Shown here: positions 26,401 through 36,000 of the stretch, piece after piece | Layout of the letters: each line of letters opens with the position of its first letter | Numbering within the stretch: position 1 is the stretch's first letter | Origin: Micromonospora sp. MW-13 | GTDB lineage: Bacteria; Actinomycetota; Actinomycetes; Mycobacteriales; Micromonosporaceae | Length of the DNA stretch: 64,000 bases | Direction of reading: 5' to 3' | NCBI RefSeq assembly: GCF_003434305.1 | Contig: NZ_QKKX01000044.1 | Location: 62,001-126,000 of the forward strand | The notes under the pieces: generated by a model | Databases searched by the model: none | The model's input: the letters and a program-made list of their open reading frames with translations, nothing else | Told to the model about the DNA's origin: nothing | Made by a program: the position numbers and the translations under genes

Positions 26401-28102
26401 CCAGGGACAACCGGGGGTCGACCGGGCCGCCCAGGCCGAGCGCGGCCAGCAGCGCCCGGCCGGGTTCGACGACCTGTTGCCGCCAACCCGGGCCGAGGTC
26501 CAGCCGGGCGAACCGCCACAGCCAGCTCACGTACTCGTTGCCGAGCATGCTGCGGGCGCGGACCTCCAGCGCCCGGGCGTCGGTGGCCAGGATCTCCACC
26601 ATGGTCTGCTCGGGGTCGGCCAGCCCGGGCCGGATCCGGGGTGCCGGGGCGGCCAGCCAGACCTGCTGCCAGAGGTTGCGCAGCACGGTGACCGCCCGTG
26701 CCTCGGCGGGGCTGGTCGGCTGCCAGCCGCGCAGCGCCGCGACCGGCAGCAGTCCGTAGGGCTGCGCGCCGATCCGCAGGGTGGGCAACGGCCCCTCCGG
26801 GTGCAGGTGCTCGACGAAGTGGGCACGCAGCTTCCGCTGTTCGGCCGGGGTGGCCACCGGCAGCAGGTGCCGCAGCATGCTGCCCGGCCCGGCCGGCCAG
26901 AGGGCCCGGCGGACCAGCCGGGCCAGCCGGCGTTCGTCCCGGTCGGCGGCGGCGGCGCGGGCCAGCGCGGTGGGCGCGGCGGCGCGGACCGGCCGGCGGC
27001 GGACGGCCGCCAGGTCCTCGGCGTCCGGCTGGGGTGGGGCGAGCGAAGCCGGGGTCGATCCGGCCGGTGCGGCGCTGAGCGGTACGGCCAGGGCCCGGCC
27101 GGCCAGGGCGGCGGCGTTCTCGACCTGCGGCCCGGTCCCGCCGGGCACCGCGTCCGTGCCGGTGACCGGGGCGACCGGGGGACGCTCGGCCACGGTGACC
27201 GTCTCGGTGTTGTTGGTCGGGGTGCCCGGCGGCAGGAAGGCCAGCCCGTCGGTGGCGGCGTGGGCCTCCAGCAGCCGGCTCAGCCGCGCCGCGGAGACGT
27301 CCGGCGCGGTGTCGGCGTCGACGCCGAAGACCAGCAGGCGGTCCACCGGTTGGGGCCGGCCGGCGCTGTCGGTGGGCACGTCGACGGCGAAGGCCATCCC
27401 GGCGGCCACCGCGGCCGGGTAGTCGACCATCCAGCGCATGCCCTCGTCGACCGGGGGCGACTCGGCGGCGCCCGCCCCGATCGGGGTCCCGGTCACCGGG
27501 GCGCCGGGCGGCACCGGGGCCGGCCCGGCGGCCAGGTCGCGGGTGACCGGCCCGGAGACGCCGGTGAACAGCGTGTTGCCGGTGGTGCGGCCCACCGCGT
27601 ACCAGCGGGTCGGCAGCAGCCGGACCCGGGCCGGTTCGCACCACGGCGCCGGCCGGCGCAGCGGGTCGGGCAGCTCGCCGGTCGCGGGGTCGGGCTCCAT
27701 CACCCGGGCGATCCAGCCGGCCCGGGTCGCCCCGAACCGCCGGACCAGCTCGGTCCAGGCCTCGGCGTCGGGCGGCGCCCGCAGCGGACCGTCGGCCGGG
27801 CCGGCGGCGCCGGTCGACGCCGGGTCGCCGTCGGCGGTCGGGCCGAGCCAGTACGCCCGGCCGGCCGCCACCTCGTCGTCGGTCAGCCGGGGCTCATGGC
27901 CGTCGATGTGAATCTGGTCGGGATAGACCCTGATCCGCAGGGTGGCACCGGCGAACCGGGTCTCCAGCCGGACCGGCAGCAGCGCCACCGGGTACCCGGT
28001 GGACAGCGTCCACGGGGTGCCGGTGAGCGCGTCGGACAGCGGCGGCGGGGCGGCCGGGGCGACGGGGGTGGTGCCGGCGGAGCGGCGGGGGGTGACGGTC
28101 AT
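23405..28102 (-). CDS. 1565-aa uncharacterised giant component
   Basis: ATG 28102 overlaps the previous stop (ATGA). Near residue 35 it reads GYPVALLPVRLETRFAG, then RIRVYPDQIHIDGHEP and LTDDEVAAGRAYW, a clearly structured N-terminal domain. The protein is long, Ala/Leu-rich and apparently helical in the middle, with a late CPLDGCVCVPATDFDD Cys cluster near residue 1300. No signal, membrane segment or enzyme motif is visible. The start is fixed by coupling. A long antisense frame of similar length on the plus strand is a shadow caused by codon bias. Function unknown; perhaps a structural scaffold. Confidence 0.7.
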   Translation of the reverse strand: MTVTPRRSAGTTPVAPAAPPPLSDALTGTPWTLSTGYPVALLPVRLETRFAGATLRIRVYPDQIHIDGHEPRLTDDEVAAGRAYWLGPTADGDPASTGAAGPADGPLRAPPDAEAWTELVRRFGATRAGWIARVMEPDPATGELPDPLRRPAPWCEPARVRLLPTRWYAVGRTTGNTLFTGVSGPVTRDLAAGPAPVPPGAPVTGTPIGAGAAESPPVDEGMRWMVDYPAAVAAGMAFAVDVPTDSAGRPQPVDRLLVFGVDADTAPDVSAARLSRLLEAHAATDGLAFLPPGTPTNNTETVTVAERPPVAPVTGTDAVPGGTGPQVENAAALAGRALAVPLSAAPAGSTPASLAPPQPDAEDLAAVRRRPVRAAAPTALARAAAADRDERRLARLVRRALWPAGPGSMLRHLLPVATPAEQRKLRAHFVEHLHPEGPLPTLRIGAQPYGLLPVAALRGWQPTSPAEARAVTVLRNLWQQVWLAAPAPRIRPGLADPEQTMVEILATDARALEVRARSMLGNEYVSWLWRFARLDLGPGWRQQVVEPGRALLAALGLGGPVDPRLSLAVFAKDAFALGTPLVAASGPDRAERIRAYLDALAAVGLRGDQIPAAPASAGPVPLFHRLLRAALIAEHSAAADLLAEAAGLPAAAEIPEPELVDIRPGEVTPTLRRRLAVTVPGTGGRSVGEYLAAAAGDDDTRHRLATADLRELRDALADLATGLTPAENGPAALDPADLDRYVAGTLGLTAHRLDAWITSLASTRLDRLAATRPAGTPDGVHVGAYGWLTDLRPAPPPALVDRPAHVPDNAAPAQLVAAPAGAGHVHAPSPAQAVTAAVLRSPWRSHGGGDDNPVAVDLSSRRVRLAGQLLAGMRDGQALGELLGYRFERGLHDHPGGPLDQYVPLFRRLAPVRAHRVDPTPGDGPPDIVGAVASTAVADGLELHRLHRAGALAAELAKLPGSARIAVGEVLAELADHADAVADALLAEGVHQLAVGDMDRAAAAVDVASGAAGSPPELHFTRTPASGVSVTHRVAVLFNLDARFADRRVDWPAGRAEQPRIIGAAVDALTAALLPPANRVCWRMRWHAPDGVVVTDHVEGSLDRLQAAAVDHLAAPPHPGAPAGTDLDRRIELVAWSRLAPPQVTPDWRLELDYDRAPGWPASRVSLAEFLAAVAALRDLFGRGRQLLAADLGTDSDAPAQVDDATRNEATELWQLARDTAAGLRAAGSPDDPGWDEATVRALLRTAAGFGIVGVLPSPPGTGAAATAAEAARSAGDELARRVAAHCRLVAGARGRPPCPLDGCVCVPATDFDDPTAPPTDRRELHVARVRALLGADMPVLSASRVPDPVALTTALAASDALQGGSPHPVRRWLARYGRVRPAVGRLQEVLTYADALGAGGTVRVPARVRVAQLPYQAGDRWVGEAAPRPDSQPTSLVLVSLGDLDPTRPVHGLLVDEWTEVVPAATTRTGLTFEYDAPAGAAAQAVLLAVSADGAATWQPAGLAQAVEETLDLAVARVTDLDSLGAGGQFLPAFYLPTNVAEAATTTDFVPDAAPAAPGEQEGR

Positions 28103-31100
28103 GGTTGGGTCTCCGGCGTGAGCAGCAGGTCACTGGCATGGCGGGCGAGCAGGACGGGCCGTTGCAGCGCCACCCGGGCCATGTCGGCGGCGTTGCGGCC
28201 GAACACCGCGCCGTCCACCGCCGTGGCCGGGAAGCCCGGCGCGTACGGGGAGAGGAACCCCGCCCCGGCGGGCAGGTGGCCCCAGTGCAGGTCGTCCCAG
28301 TGCTCGCCGGCCCAGGCGGGGGTGTCGGGCGGGTCCGACTCCGGCCAGTCGTCCGGCTCGACGTCCAGGCCGAACCGGGGCGCGGTGGGCTGTTCCCGCA
28401 GGACGAAGAAGTAGCCGGGGTCGCCGTGGTCCTGGTCGGGCGCGCCGCGGGCCTCGTCGGCGGTGTACGGGAAGCCGAACAGCAGCAGGTCCGGGGAGAG
28501 CCAGGCGTTGAAGATCGGCGGCAGGTCCAGCCCGGTCGGTTCCCGCCGCTGCGGCCCGGTCCACCGGGCCCGACGCATGGTGACCACCGTGGACGGGAAG
28601 CGGCGCAGCACCTCGCCCCGGACGACCAGGACCAGGGACTGCTCGCCGGGGGCACCGACGGCGGTCAGGTGGCTGCCGAGCGGGCCGGTGAGCCAGGCCC
28701 CGTCGGTCAACGGTGGTATGTCGGTCAGCGGCGCGCCGGCCGACACCGCGCCGCGGACGTCCCAGAACTGCCGGAACCAGGTCTGCCGGGGATCGGCGGG
28801 GAAGCCCCGCCACAGCATCTCCCGGCTCATCTCGTGGTTGAGCCCGACCAGGAACGCCTCGATGAACCGGGGGTTGGCGGCCAGCGCGGTCATCGTCTCC
28901 GGCGCCACCGCCGGCAGGTTCGGCACCACGTGCTCCTGGGACAGCCCGCGCAGCAGCTCGTAGCTGGGCACGTCGAAGGTGATCCCGGCGAGCAGCCGGC
29001 GCAGCGGGTCCCCGGTGTCCGGCAGCGCGTCCGCCAGGAGTCCACCGCCGACGCTCAGGCCGGCCAGCACCTCGCCGGCGACCGCGGTCTCCGGGCGGAG
29101 CGTGGCGCGCACCGCGCCGGCCGCCGGGCCGAGCGGCACCGGCAGCGGCTTCGGGTCGGCGGCCAACGCCTGGGCGGGGGCCAGCCGGTCCTGGTGGTTC
29201 GCGGCGGCGGCCATGAACCGGTCGCCCATCGTGCTCCGGGCGGCCACCAGGTCGGCCCGCAGGTCGGCGACGACCAGCGCGCACCCGCGCCCGGCGAGCG
29301 CGTCCGCCGCCCCGGGGATGTCCTGCGGCGGGCTCCAGATCACCGGCACGCCGGCGGGGTCCAGGTCGAAGCCGACCCGGGTGGTGAGGACACCGAGCCG
29401 GGAGCGGTGCGCCACCACCAGGTCGGGTCGCCGGGTGCCGCTGACGTCGACGACGGCGGCCCCCGCCGCGACGCCGGCGGCCACCTCCGCCTCGTCGCCG
29501 ACCGGCAGCGGGCTGGTCCATCCGGTGTCGGCGATCCGGCCGCGCCGGTTGACACCCCGGCCGGTGAAGTACCGGGCCACCCGCTGCCCGGCGGTGTTCT
29601 CGCCGGCCACGAAGACCAGCAGGTCCGGCACCTGGTCGCCGGTCATGTCGACCACGTCGACGCTGACCGAGCTGATCGCCCGGAAGGTGTACGGGGTGGG
29701 CAGCGAGTCGGTCCAGCCCCGGGTGACCCGGCCGGCCTCGTCGAGCCCCCAGCCGACCCGGTAGTACACCCGGTTCGCGGCGGCGTCGGGGCCGCTGACG
29801 GCGTAGCCGACGACGAGTTCGGGTGACCCGTCGCCGTCCAGGTCGGCGACGGTGACGTCGACCGCGGCGGCGTGCCCGCCGACCGGGTCGGGCAGGTCGT
29901 ACGGGCCGGTCCAGCCGCCGGTGGCGGCGCCGTCGGCGCCGATCCCGCTGCCCACCCAGTAGGCCAGCCGCCGGGTGCCGGGCACGCTGCCGGCCAGGAC
30001 CGCCACCGCGTACAGCTGCGCCGGCCGGCCGCCGGTGGACGGCGCGGCGGTGACCGCGGTGGCCACCGCGGGCCCGCCGGTGAACGGTCCGCCCGCCGCG
30101 CCGGTGAGGCCGTTCTCCCGCAGCGCGCCGTCCTCGCCCAGGTGGTGGGCGGCCTGCGAGCGGATCCGGCTGCCGGCCCCCTCGTCGACCGTGTACGACA
30201 CCAGCAGCGAGGAGAGCAGGCCGATCCGGGGCGCGAAGCGGACGTGGGCCGGGGCCGGGGCGGTGTCCGGGCCGGCGCCCCGGGGATCGGCCGGGGTGCC
30301 GTGGTCGACCCACCCGCTGCCCCGGTCGCCCCAGGAGTACGCGGCCAGCCGCCCGTCGGCGGTCCGGACGAAGACCTCGCCGTCGCGGTCGTCACCGGTG
30401 ACCGGGCCGGGGCGGTGCGCCGCGATCCCGTTGGCCGGGCGGCCGATCGCCTCCCAGTGCCAGGAGTAGACCCCGGTCTCGTCGTTGCGCCACTGGTAGC
30501 GGCCGTACAGCCGCAGGTCGGCCGGGTCGCCCTCGGGGTGGGCCAGGACGAGCATCTCCGGCTCCTCGTCGTGGCCGCTGACCACGGTCTGCTGGCCCAG
30601 CGAGACGATCCGCAGGTTCTGCGGCAGCGGCGCGTGGAACGAGACCCGGCCGTGGTTGACGATCCCGCCCCAGCCGGGCACCCGGGTGACCAGCTCGCCG
30701 GTCGGGGTGAGGTAGCCGAAGCCGTAGGCCCGGGGATGGCTGATGGCGTGGTAGGCCGCCGGGGAGCCCCAGATCGGCGGCGGCAGGCCGGGACCGTCGG
30801 CGACCAGGCTCCACTGGCCGTTGTGGACGAACAGCCGCTGCGCGGAGGTGGCCACGAACACGCCGGCCGGGGTCGGGCGCGGCGAGCCCCACAACCGCTC
30901 CCCGGTGGCGAGCTGCGGACGGCCCAGCGACACCCAGGTCCGGGCCACGGTGCCGAAGCGGTACAGGTCACCGCCCGGGCCGAGCATGAAGACGTCGGTG
31001 CCGCCGGCGGTGGGCCGGCTGGCCGTGCCGCCGGGTGGGCTGCCGCAGTCCGTCCACACCCAGCGGTCGCCGTCGTAGCGGCGCTCGTAGAGCCGGCTGT

Positions 31101-33063
31101 TCCGGGTACGCACGTACACCCGGTCGGGGGCGACGGTGGCGCCGGAGGTGACGACCTGGGTGCCGGCCGGGGCGCCGTGGTCCCGCCAGGTCCAGGCGCC
31201 GTCGAGCCGGCGGCGTTCGAACAACCGGCCGTCGGCGGCGGCGACGAAGAACCGGTCCGGGCCGAGCAGGTCGCCACCGTTGCTGGCCAGCGTGGTGACC
31301 GGATCGTCGGCCGCGGCCGGGGCCCAGGCCGCCGGGGCCAGGGTGGCGGCGGTGTGCCACCACGGGTTCCGGGCGGCCGCCTCGATGGCGGCCCGGGTCA
31401 GCCGGGCGATGCCCTGCCCGGGCGGGACCAGGGTGTCGAAGACGACGCCGCCGACCGGCATCTTGGCCGGTGGCACCGGGCTCGCGCCGCCGGCCAGTCG
31501 CGGCAACGCCGCCGACGACGGCGCGGCGGGACGCAGCCGGCGGGCCAGCGGGCCGCGCGGACGGGCCAACCGGCGAAACGGCGCGCTGGTGGCCGCCCGG
31601 GCGCCGGCGTTGCCGTCGAGCAGCTCGTCCAGCGACTCGACCGGGGCGGCGCCGGCACCGGTCAGCCCGGTCGCGGTCGGGGCCGCGATCAGGTCGTGCA
31701 CGGGCCGGGCCAGCGCGACGAGCTGGTCGTCACCGAGGGCGGTCCCCGGCGCGGCCGGGTCGACCCGCTTGGCGAACAGGGCGGCGGCGCTGTCCCGCGC
31801 GGCCTGCCCGCGCAGCAGTTGCTCGTTGACCTCGCGCAGCTCGGCGGCCCGCTGCCAGGCGGCGGCGGCCAGGTCCTCCTGGTGTTTCTGGATCACCCGG
31901 GTGCCCAGCGCCGCCGCCGCGCGGTAGCGCGGGTCGAGGTTCAACCCGGCCAGCCACCGCGGCTCGCTCCCCGGCGGCGGCACCTGCCCCTGCCGGGTGT
32001 GGATCTCGCCGTACAGGGGTGGGGTGAACCAGTCCTCGACGTGCGCCAGCAGCTCGCTCATCCGGGCCTGCCAGGGCCCGGCGGCGGCCGGCTGCCAGCC
32101 GGTGGGGGTCATCGCGGGCGAGGCGAGCGCGCCCTCGAAGGCCAACACGGAGCGGCCCTCCACACCGGCGGGCTCCAGGTCCGGCAGCCCGCCGCCGGCG
32201 GCGCCGATGTCCACCGGCTGCCGGCCGACGTCCGCCGGCAGGGCCCGGCCGCGCAGCCGCCGGGCCAGCGACTCGAAGTCGCCGTCCGGGCCGGTGCGGA
32301 AGGACCAGTGGTGGTAGACGGGCAGGACGATCGGGGCCTGCGGATCGGCCGCCGGGGAGCCGGGGCCCCAGGCCGGCACCAGCGGGCCGTCGTCGACCGG
32401 CAGGCCCAGCCCGGCGCGCACGCCGGCGTCGAAGGCCGGCACGACGGCGGCCAGGTAGTCGGTGTCCGGGCCCAACCGCCGGGGGCAGACCAGCCGGGAC
32501 AGGGTGCGCTGCGGCTCGTCGGCGATGACGTCGGCGACGTCCTCGTGCTCCGTGACGACCAGCACCTGGGCGTGCGCCCAGGCCCAGGACTCGGCGAGGT
32601 CGGGCAGGTGCCCGACGGTGGTGCCGAGCCGGGCCAGCGGCTGCCCGGCCAGAGTGTCCAGCCGGCCCTGCGGACCCACGGGCACGACGACGAGCACCAG
32701 CCAGGGACGCAGCCGGCCCTGCGGGTCGGGCTTCGCCGGGGTGTACAGCCAGGGCAGGTCGGGCCGGTCGAACTCGACCGCCGCGAACAGCGTCACGTCG
32801 ACGTTGTCCGCGCCCGGCGCGGGGTGGCTGCGGATGACCTGCTGGCCGTCGAGGCCGGTCACGTCGCCCGGTCCGTGCAGCAGTGCGGTGGTGCTGCCGA
32901 CGACGTCCACCGGGTCGACCCCGGCGGGGCCGGTGCCGCGCGCGGTCACCGAGAGCGCCACCTCGGGCCGGGCGGCCGGCAGCGGCCCGGCGAGCGGGTC
33001 GGGTTCGGAGACGAGCCGGGCGACGCCGTCGCGTACCCAGGGCAGGAAGCGGAGGCCACCCAT
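28099..33063 (-). CDS. 1654-aa giant with FG-GAP/VCBS-like propeller repeats
   Basis: ATG 33063 follows the preceding stop by one base. It begins with RFLPWVRDGVARLV, and near residue 95 has VEFDRPDLPWLYTPA followed by LRPWLVLVVV, an N-terminal module that looks conserved. The central part (about 560-1250) contains beta-propeller material: Trp/Gly-rich repeats, then FG-GAP-like repeats such as VADLDGDGSPELVVGYA and DMTGDQVPDLLVFVAG, which typically bind calcium through Asp loops and mediate adhesion. The C-terminal 400 residues are a separate domain (LNHEMSREMLWRGFPADPRQ). No signal peptide, no transmembrane segment. Confidence 0.72.
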   Translation of the reverse strand: MGGLRFLPWVRDGVARLVSEPDPLAGPLPAARPEVALSVTARGTGPAGVDPVDVVGSTTALLHGPGDVTGLDGQQVIRSHPAPGADNVDVTLFAAVEFDRPDLPWLYTPAKPDPQGRLRPWLVLVVVPVGPQGRLDTLAGQPLARLGTTVGHLPDLAESWAWAHAQVLVVTEHEDVADVIADEPQRTLSRLVCPRRLGPDTDYLAAVVPAFDAGVRAGLGLPVDDGPLVPAWGPGSPAADPQAPIVLPVYHHWSFRTGPDGDFESLARRLRGRALPADVGRQPVDIGAAGGGLPDLEPAGVEGRSVLAFEGALASPAMTPTGWQPAAAGPWQARMSELLAHVEDWFTPPLYGEIHTRQGQVPPPGSEPRWLAGLNLDPRYRAAAALGTRVIQKHQEDLAAAAWQRAAELREVNEQLLRGQAARDSAAALFAKRVDPAAPGTALGDDQLVALARPVHDLIAAPTATGLTGAGAAPVESLDELLDGNAGARAATSAPFRRLARPRGPLARRLRPAAPSSAALPRLAGGASPVPPAKMPVGGVVFDTLVPPGQGIARLTRAAIEAAARNPWWHTAATLAPAAWAPAAADDPVTTLASNGGDLLGPDRFFVAAADGRLFERRRLDGAWTWRDHGAPAGTQVVTSGATVAPDRVYVRTRNSRLYERRYDGDRWVWTDCGSPPGGTASRPTAGGTDVFMLGPGGDLYRFGTVARTWVSLGRPQLATGERLWGSPRPTPAGVFVATSAQRLFVHNGQWSLVADGPGLPPPIWGSPAAYHAISHPRAYGFGYLTPTGELVTRVPGWGGIVNHGRVSFHAPLPQNLRIVSLGQQTVVSGHDEEPEMLVLAHPEGDPADLRLYGRYQWRNDETGVYSWHWEAIGRPANGIAAHRPGPVTGDDRDGEVFVRTADGRLAAYSWGDRGSGWVDHGTPADPRGAGPDTAPAPAHVRFAPRIGLLSSLLVSYTVDEGAGSRIRSQAAHHLGEDGALRENGLTGAAGGPFTGGPAVATAVTAAPSTGGRPAQLYAVAVLAGSVPGTRRLAYWVGSGIGADGAATGGWTGPYDLPDPVGGHAAAVDVTVADLDGDGSPELVVGYAVSGPDAAANRVYYRVGWGLDEAGRVTRGWTDSLPTPYTFRAISSVSVDVVDMTGDQVPDLLVFVAGENTAGQRVARYFTGRGVNRRGRIADTGWTSPLPVGDEAEVAAGVAAGAAVVDVSGTRRPDLVVAHRSRLGVLTTRVGFDLDPAGVPVIWSPPQDIPGAADALAGRGCALVVADLRADLVAARSTMGDRFMAAAANHQDRLAPAQALAADPKPLPVPLGPAAGAVRATLRPETAVAGEVLAGLSVGGGLLADALPDTGDPLRRLLAGITFDVPSYELLRGLSQEHVVPNLPAVAPETMTALAANPRFIEAFLVGLNHEMSREMLWRGFPADPRQTWFRQFWDVRGAVSAGAPLTDIPPLTDGAWLTGPLGSHLTAVGAPGEQSLVLVVRGEVLRRFPSTVVTMRRARWTGPQRREPTGLDLPPIFNAWLSPDLLLFGFPYTADEARGAPDQDHGDPGYFFVLREQPTAPRFGLDVEPDDWPESDPPDTPAWAGEHWDDLHWGHLPAGAGFLSPYAPGFPATAVDGAVFGRNAADMARVALQRPVLLARHASDLLLTPETQP

Positions 33064-33064
33064 G

Positions 33065-36000
33065 TCAGGACACCTTCTCGGGTTCGGGCAGGACGATGGT
33101 CGGGGTGGGCACGGGGACGCTGGCCCGGCGGATCAGCCGGCCACGGTCGCCCCCGGGGGCCACCTCGGCCGCCTGGGTCGCGGTGGGCAGGGCGGCCACC
33201 GGCGGGCGGAGCCGGGCGAGGGCCGGTCGGCCCCGCCGGCCGGCGGGGCGCGGGGCGCCGCGGCCGGCCACCCAGGACGGCCCGGCGTCGCGCAGGCCGA
33301 GGCCAGCCCCGGTGAACCGGGCCGCCCCGCTGCTGCGGGTACGGGCGTTGGCGGCCGGGCCGGTGGCGGCGAACAGGGCCAGCAGCCCGCCCGGTACGGC
33401 GTCGGCGGCCGACAGCGTGGGCGCCGCCGCCGGCATCTCCCGGCCGGCGTCGTCGGGGTCGTCGACGATCACCCGGTCGTAGGCGCCGTCGCCGTCGAGC
33501 CCGGCGAAGACGGTGTCGTCGCCCGCCGGCAGGGTGGTGCGGTCGGGCAGGGCCACCTCGCGGCCGGCTTCCAGTCGTTCGAAGCCCGGGGTGAGCATCC
33601 GCTCCTCGGGGGTCAGGTCGCGGAACTGGCCGGGGGCGAAGTCGTCGAGGATCGCCTCGCCCAGGGTGCCGCGTGCCGCGGCGTCGCCGGTGCCGGCGCT
33701 GACCTCGGTGAGGGCGAACCGGTTCGGGCCACGGAGGCGGGAGGTGCCGATCCGCTGCAACTCGACGCCGAGGGGCAGGACGTTCTGGCGTACGCCGAGG
33801 GCGGCCCCCGGGGAGAGCAGCAGCGCTCCCCCGGTGTCCTCGACCGCCCGCAGGGCCACCGGTTCCGCCCCGACGGCGGTGGCCCGGACCGCCCAGGCGT
33901 CCGGGGTGGACAGGGCCTGCTGGAGCAGCGCCGCGGCGTCCACGTAGCTGGGTTCGGGCTGGTCGTTCTTCTTCCCGTCGGTCCAGTCGAGCTTGGCCGA
34001 CACCTCCCACCACAGGAACTTGATCCGTGCCTCGCCCCAGGCCCGCCAGGGGCCGGGGCCGCTCACCCCGATGAACAGGCGGATGACCAGCAGCTCGGTG
34101 CCGTCGTAGGTCAGGGCGACGTACGCGCCGATCTCGGCGGTGAACCAGAACGGCTTGAACTGGAACAGCACGTCCAGCCAGGCCCGGCCGTCGAGGACGA
34201 ACCCGGCCGCCTCGAACTTCATCAGCAGCTCGGCGCCGAACTGGGCGGTGTTGCTGGTGACCGCCAGGTACGCGTTGAGCTTGATCCCCTTGCCCAGCTT
34301 CAGCAGCTTGATCTCGAACCGCTTGAGCGAGGGGAAGCCGGCCGGCGGGCAGTACCTCGGGTGGAACCCGCCGATCGACATGGCGAACGACTTGTCCCCG
34401 CCCCACCGGGCCCGCAGGGCCATCTCGCCGGAGACCGGCTGGCCGAACAGGTTGGAGTCGATCAGGGCCGCGTCGAGGCTGATCTCCTTGCGGGCGACGT
34501 CGACGATGCCGACCGAGTCCAGCCGGAGCCGGCCGGCCGGCCGGAAGTCGACGACCAGTTTGCCGAGCAGCAGCACCCGGACCGGATCGGGGAACTCGAC
34601 CAGCACGGCCAGGTCCGCGACGATCTGCCCGGAGAGGAAGTTCAGCCGGACCATCGCGCCGAGCACGGTGCCGGTGGGGTCGACCGGGAAGATCCGGCTG
34701 AGGGTGGCGATCACCGCCGGGGCGCGACCCACCACGTCCTCGGGGAACAGCAGCGAGTCCAGGGTTCCGGCGCGGGCGGCGTTGCGGACCTCCTCGGGGT
34801 TGCTGCGCCGGTTGTGCCCGACCACCAGGCCCAGACCGGTGATCGAGATGCCCCAGAACAGCATCAGCCCCGGGTACCACTGGAAGGTGCCGACGACCAG
34901 CATCGAGAAGGTGTGCTCGCCGTCGGCCTCGGCCAGTCGGCTGCCGTCGGGGTTGCGGGTGTTGAGGATCGCGGTGGCCTGGAGCAGGAAGCCCCGCATC
35001 GGCGACAGGCCGTCCTTGGCGGCGATGCCCAACTGGAGGGCCCCGGCGTACATGCCGCGCGGCTCGTCGACGAAGAGGTAGCCGCCGCCGTTGACGAAGC
35101 CGTTGTCGATCCGCAGCCCCACCCCGTCCGGGGCCTTGAAGCGGGGCACCAGGTCGGCGCCGCCGAGGTTGCCGGTGCCGGCCGGCAACGCGGGCGGGAA
35201 GGTCAGGTCGGCGCGGATGCCGATGTTCTCCACGACCGCGTGCAGCGGACCGATCTCGGCCCGGACCGTGGTGGTGACGGTCAGGCCGACGCTGGCGGTG
35301 TGCGTGCTGGCCGCGAGCGCGATCCGCAGCCCCTCCAGGTGTACGCCGCGCAGCGAGAGGTGCATCGGGTAGTCGGCGGTCAGCGCGGCGGCCCCGGACA
35401 GGTGCAGGCCGGTCCGCAGCGACCAGCCGAGGCCGAGGTCGAAGCCGAACCGCAGGCCGTCGGCCGGCAGCAGCCGGGCCAGCAGGCCGTCGCCGTCGCC
35501 GGCCCTGACCACCAGTTCGGCGCGGCCGGCGGCGAGCATCAACTCGATGTCGTCGCGGCCGGTGCCCAGCGTCGCCCGGCCGCGCAGCACGAGCTGCCCG
35601 ATGGCCAGGTGGGTGCCGTCGGGCGCGCCGATGACCCAGCCGGGCTGGTCCTTCGGTGCGATCCGGGCGACCTCGGCGGAGAATTTCACCGCCGGGCCGC
35701 CGCCGGCGACCGTCACCCCGGCCGAGTTGATCGCGATGGCCGGGCCGGCCCCGGCCAGGTCGGTGGCGACGTTCCAGCGACCGAACGCGCCTTCGAGGTG
35801 TGCCTCGCCGGTCGGGGCGACGATCCCGGTGAGCAGGCCGTCCCAGCAGGCCAGGGCGAGGGTGACGCCGAGGCGGAGCTGGGCGTCGGGATCGCCGTCC
35901 GCCGGGCCGGCCAGGGCGCGCGGTCCCGGCTGGCCGGCGAGCGCGGCCGGCTCCCCGCCGCCGGGCGGCCCCGCGACGGCGAACCGGACCCGGAGCAGCC

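Noticed and set aside
23747..28414. Very long plus-strand open frame antisense to the 1565-aa gene
   Set aside because: Its translation is Arg/Gly/Gln-rich and repetitive, as expected from the complement of GC-biased codons; the minus frame has structured domains, a coupled start and operon context.
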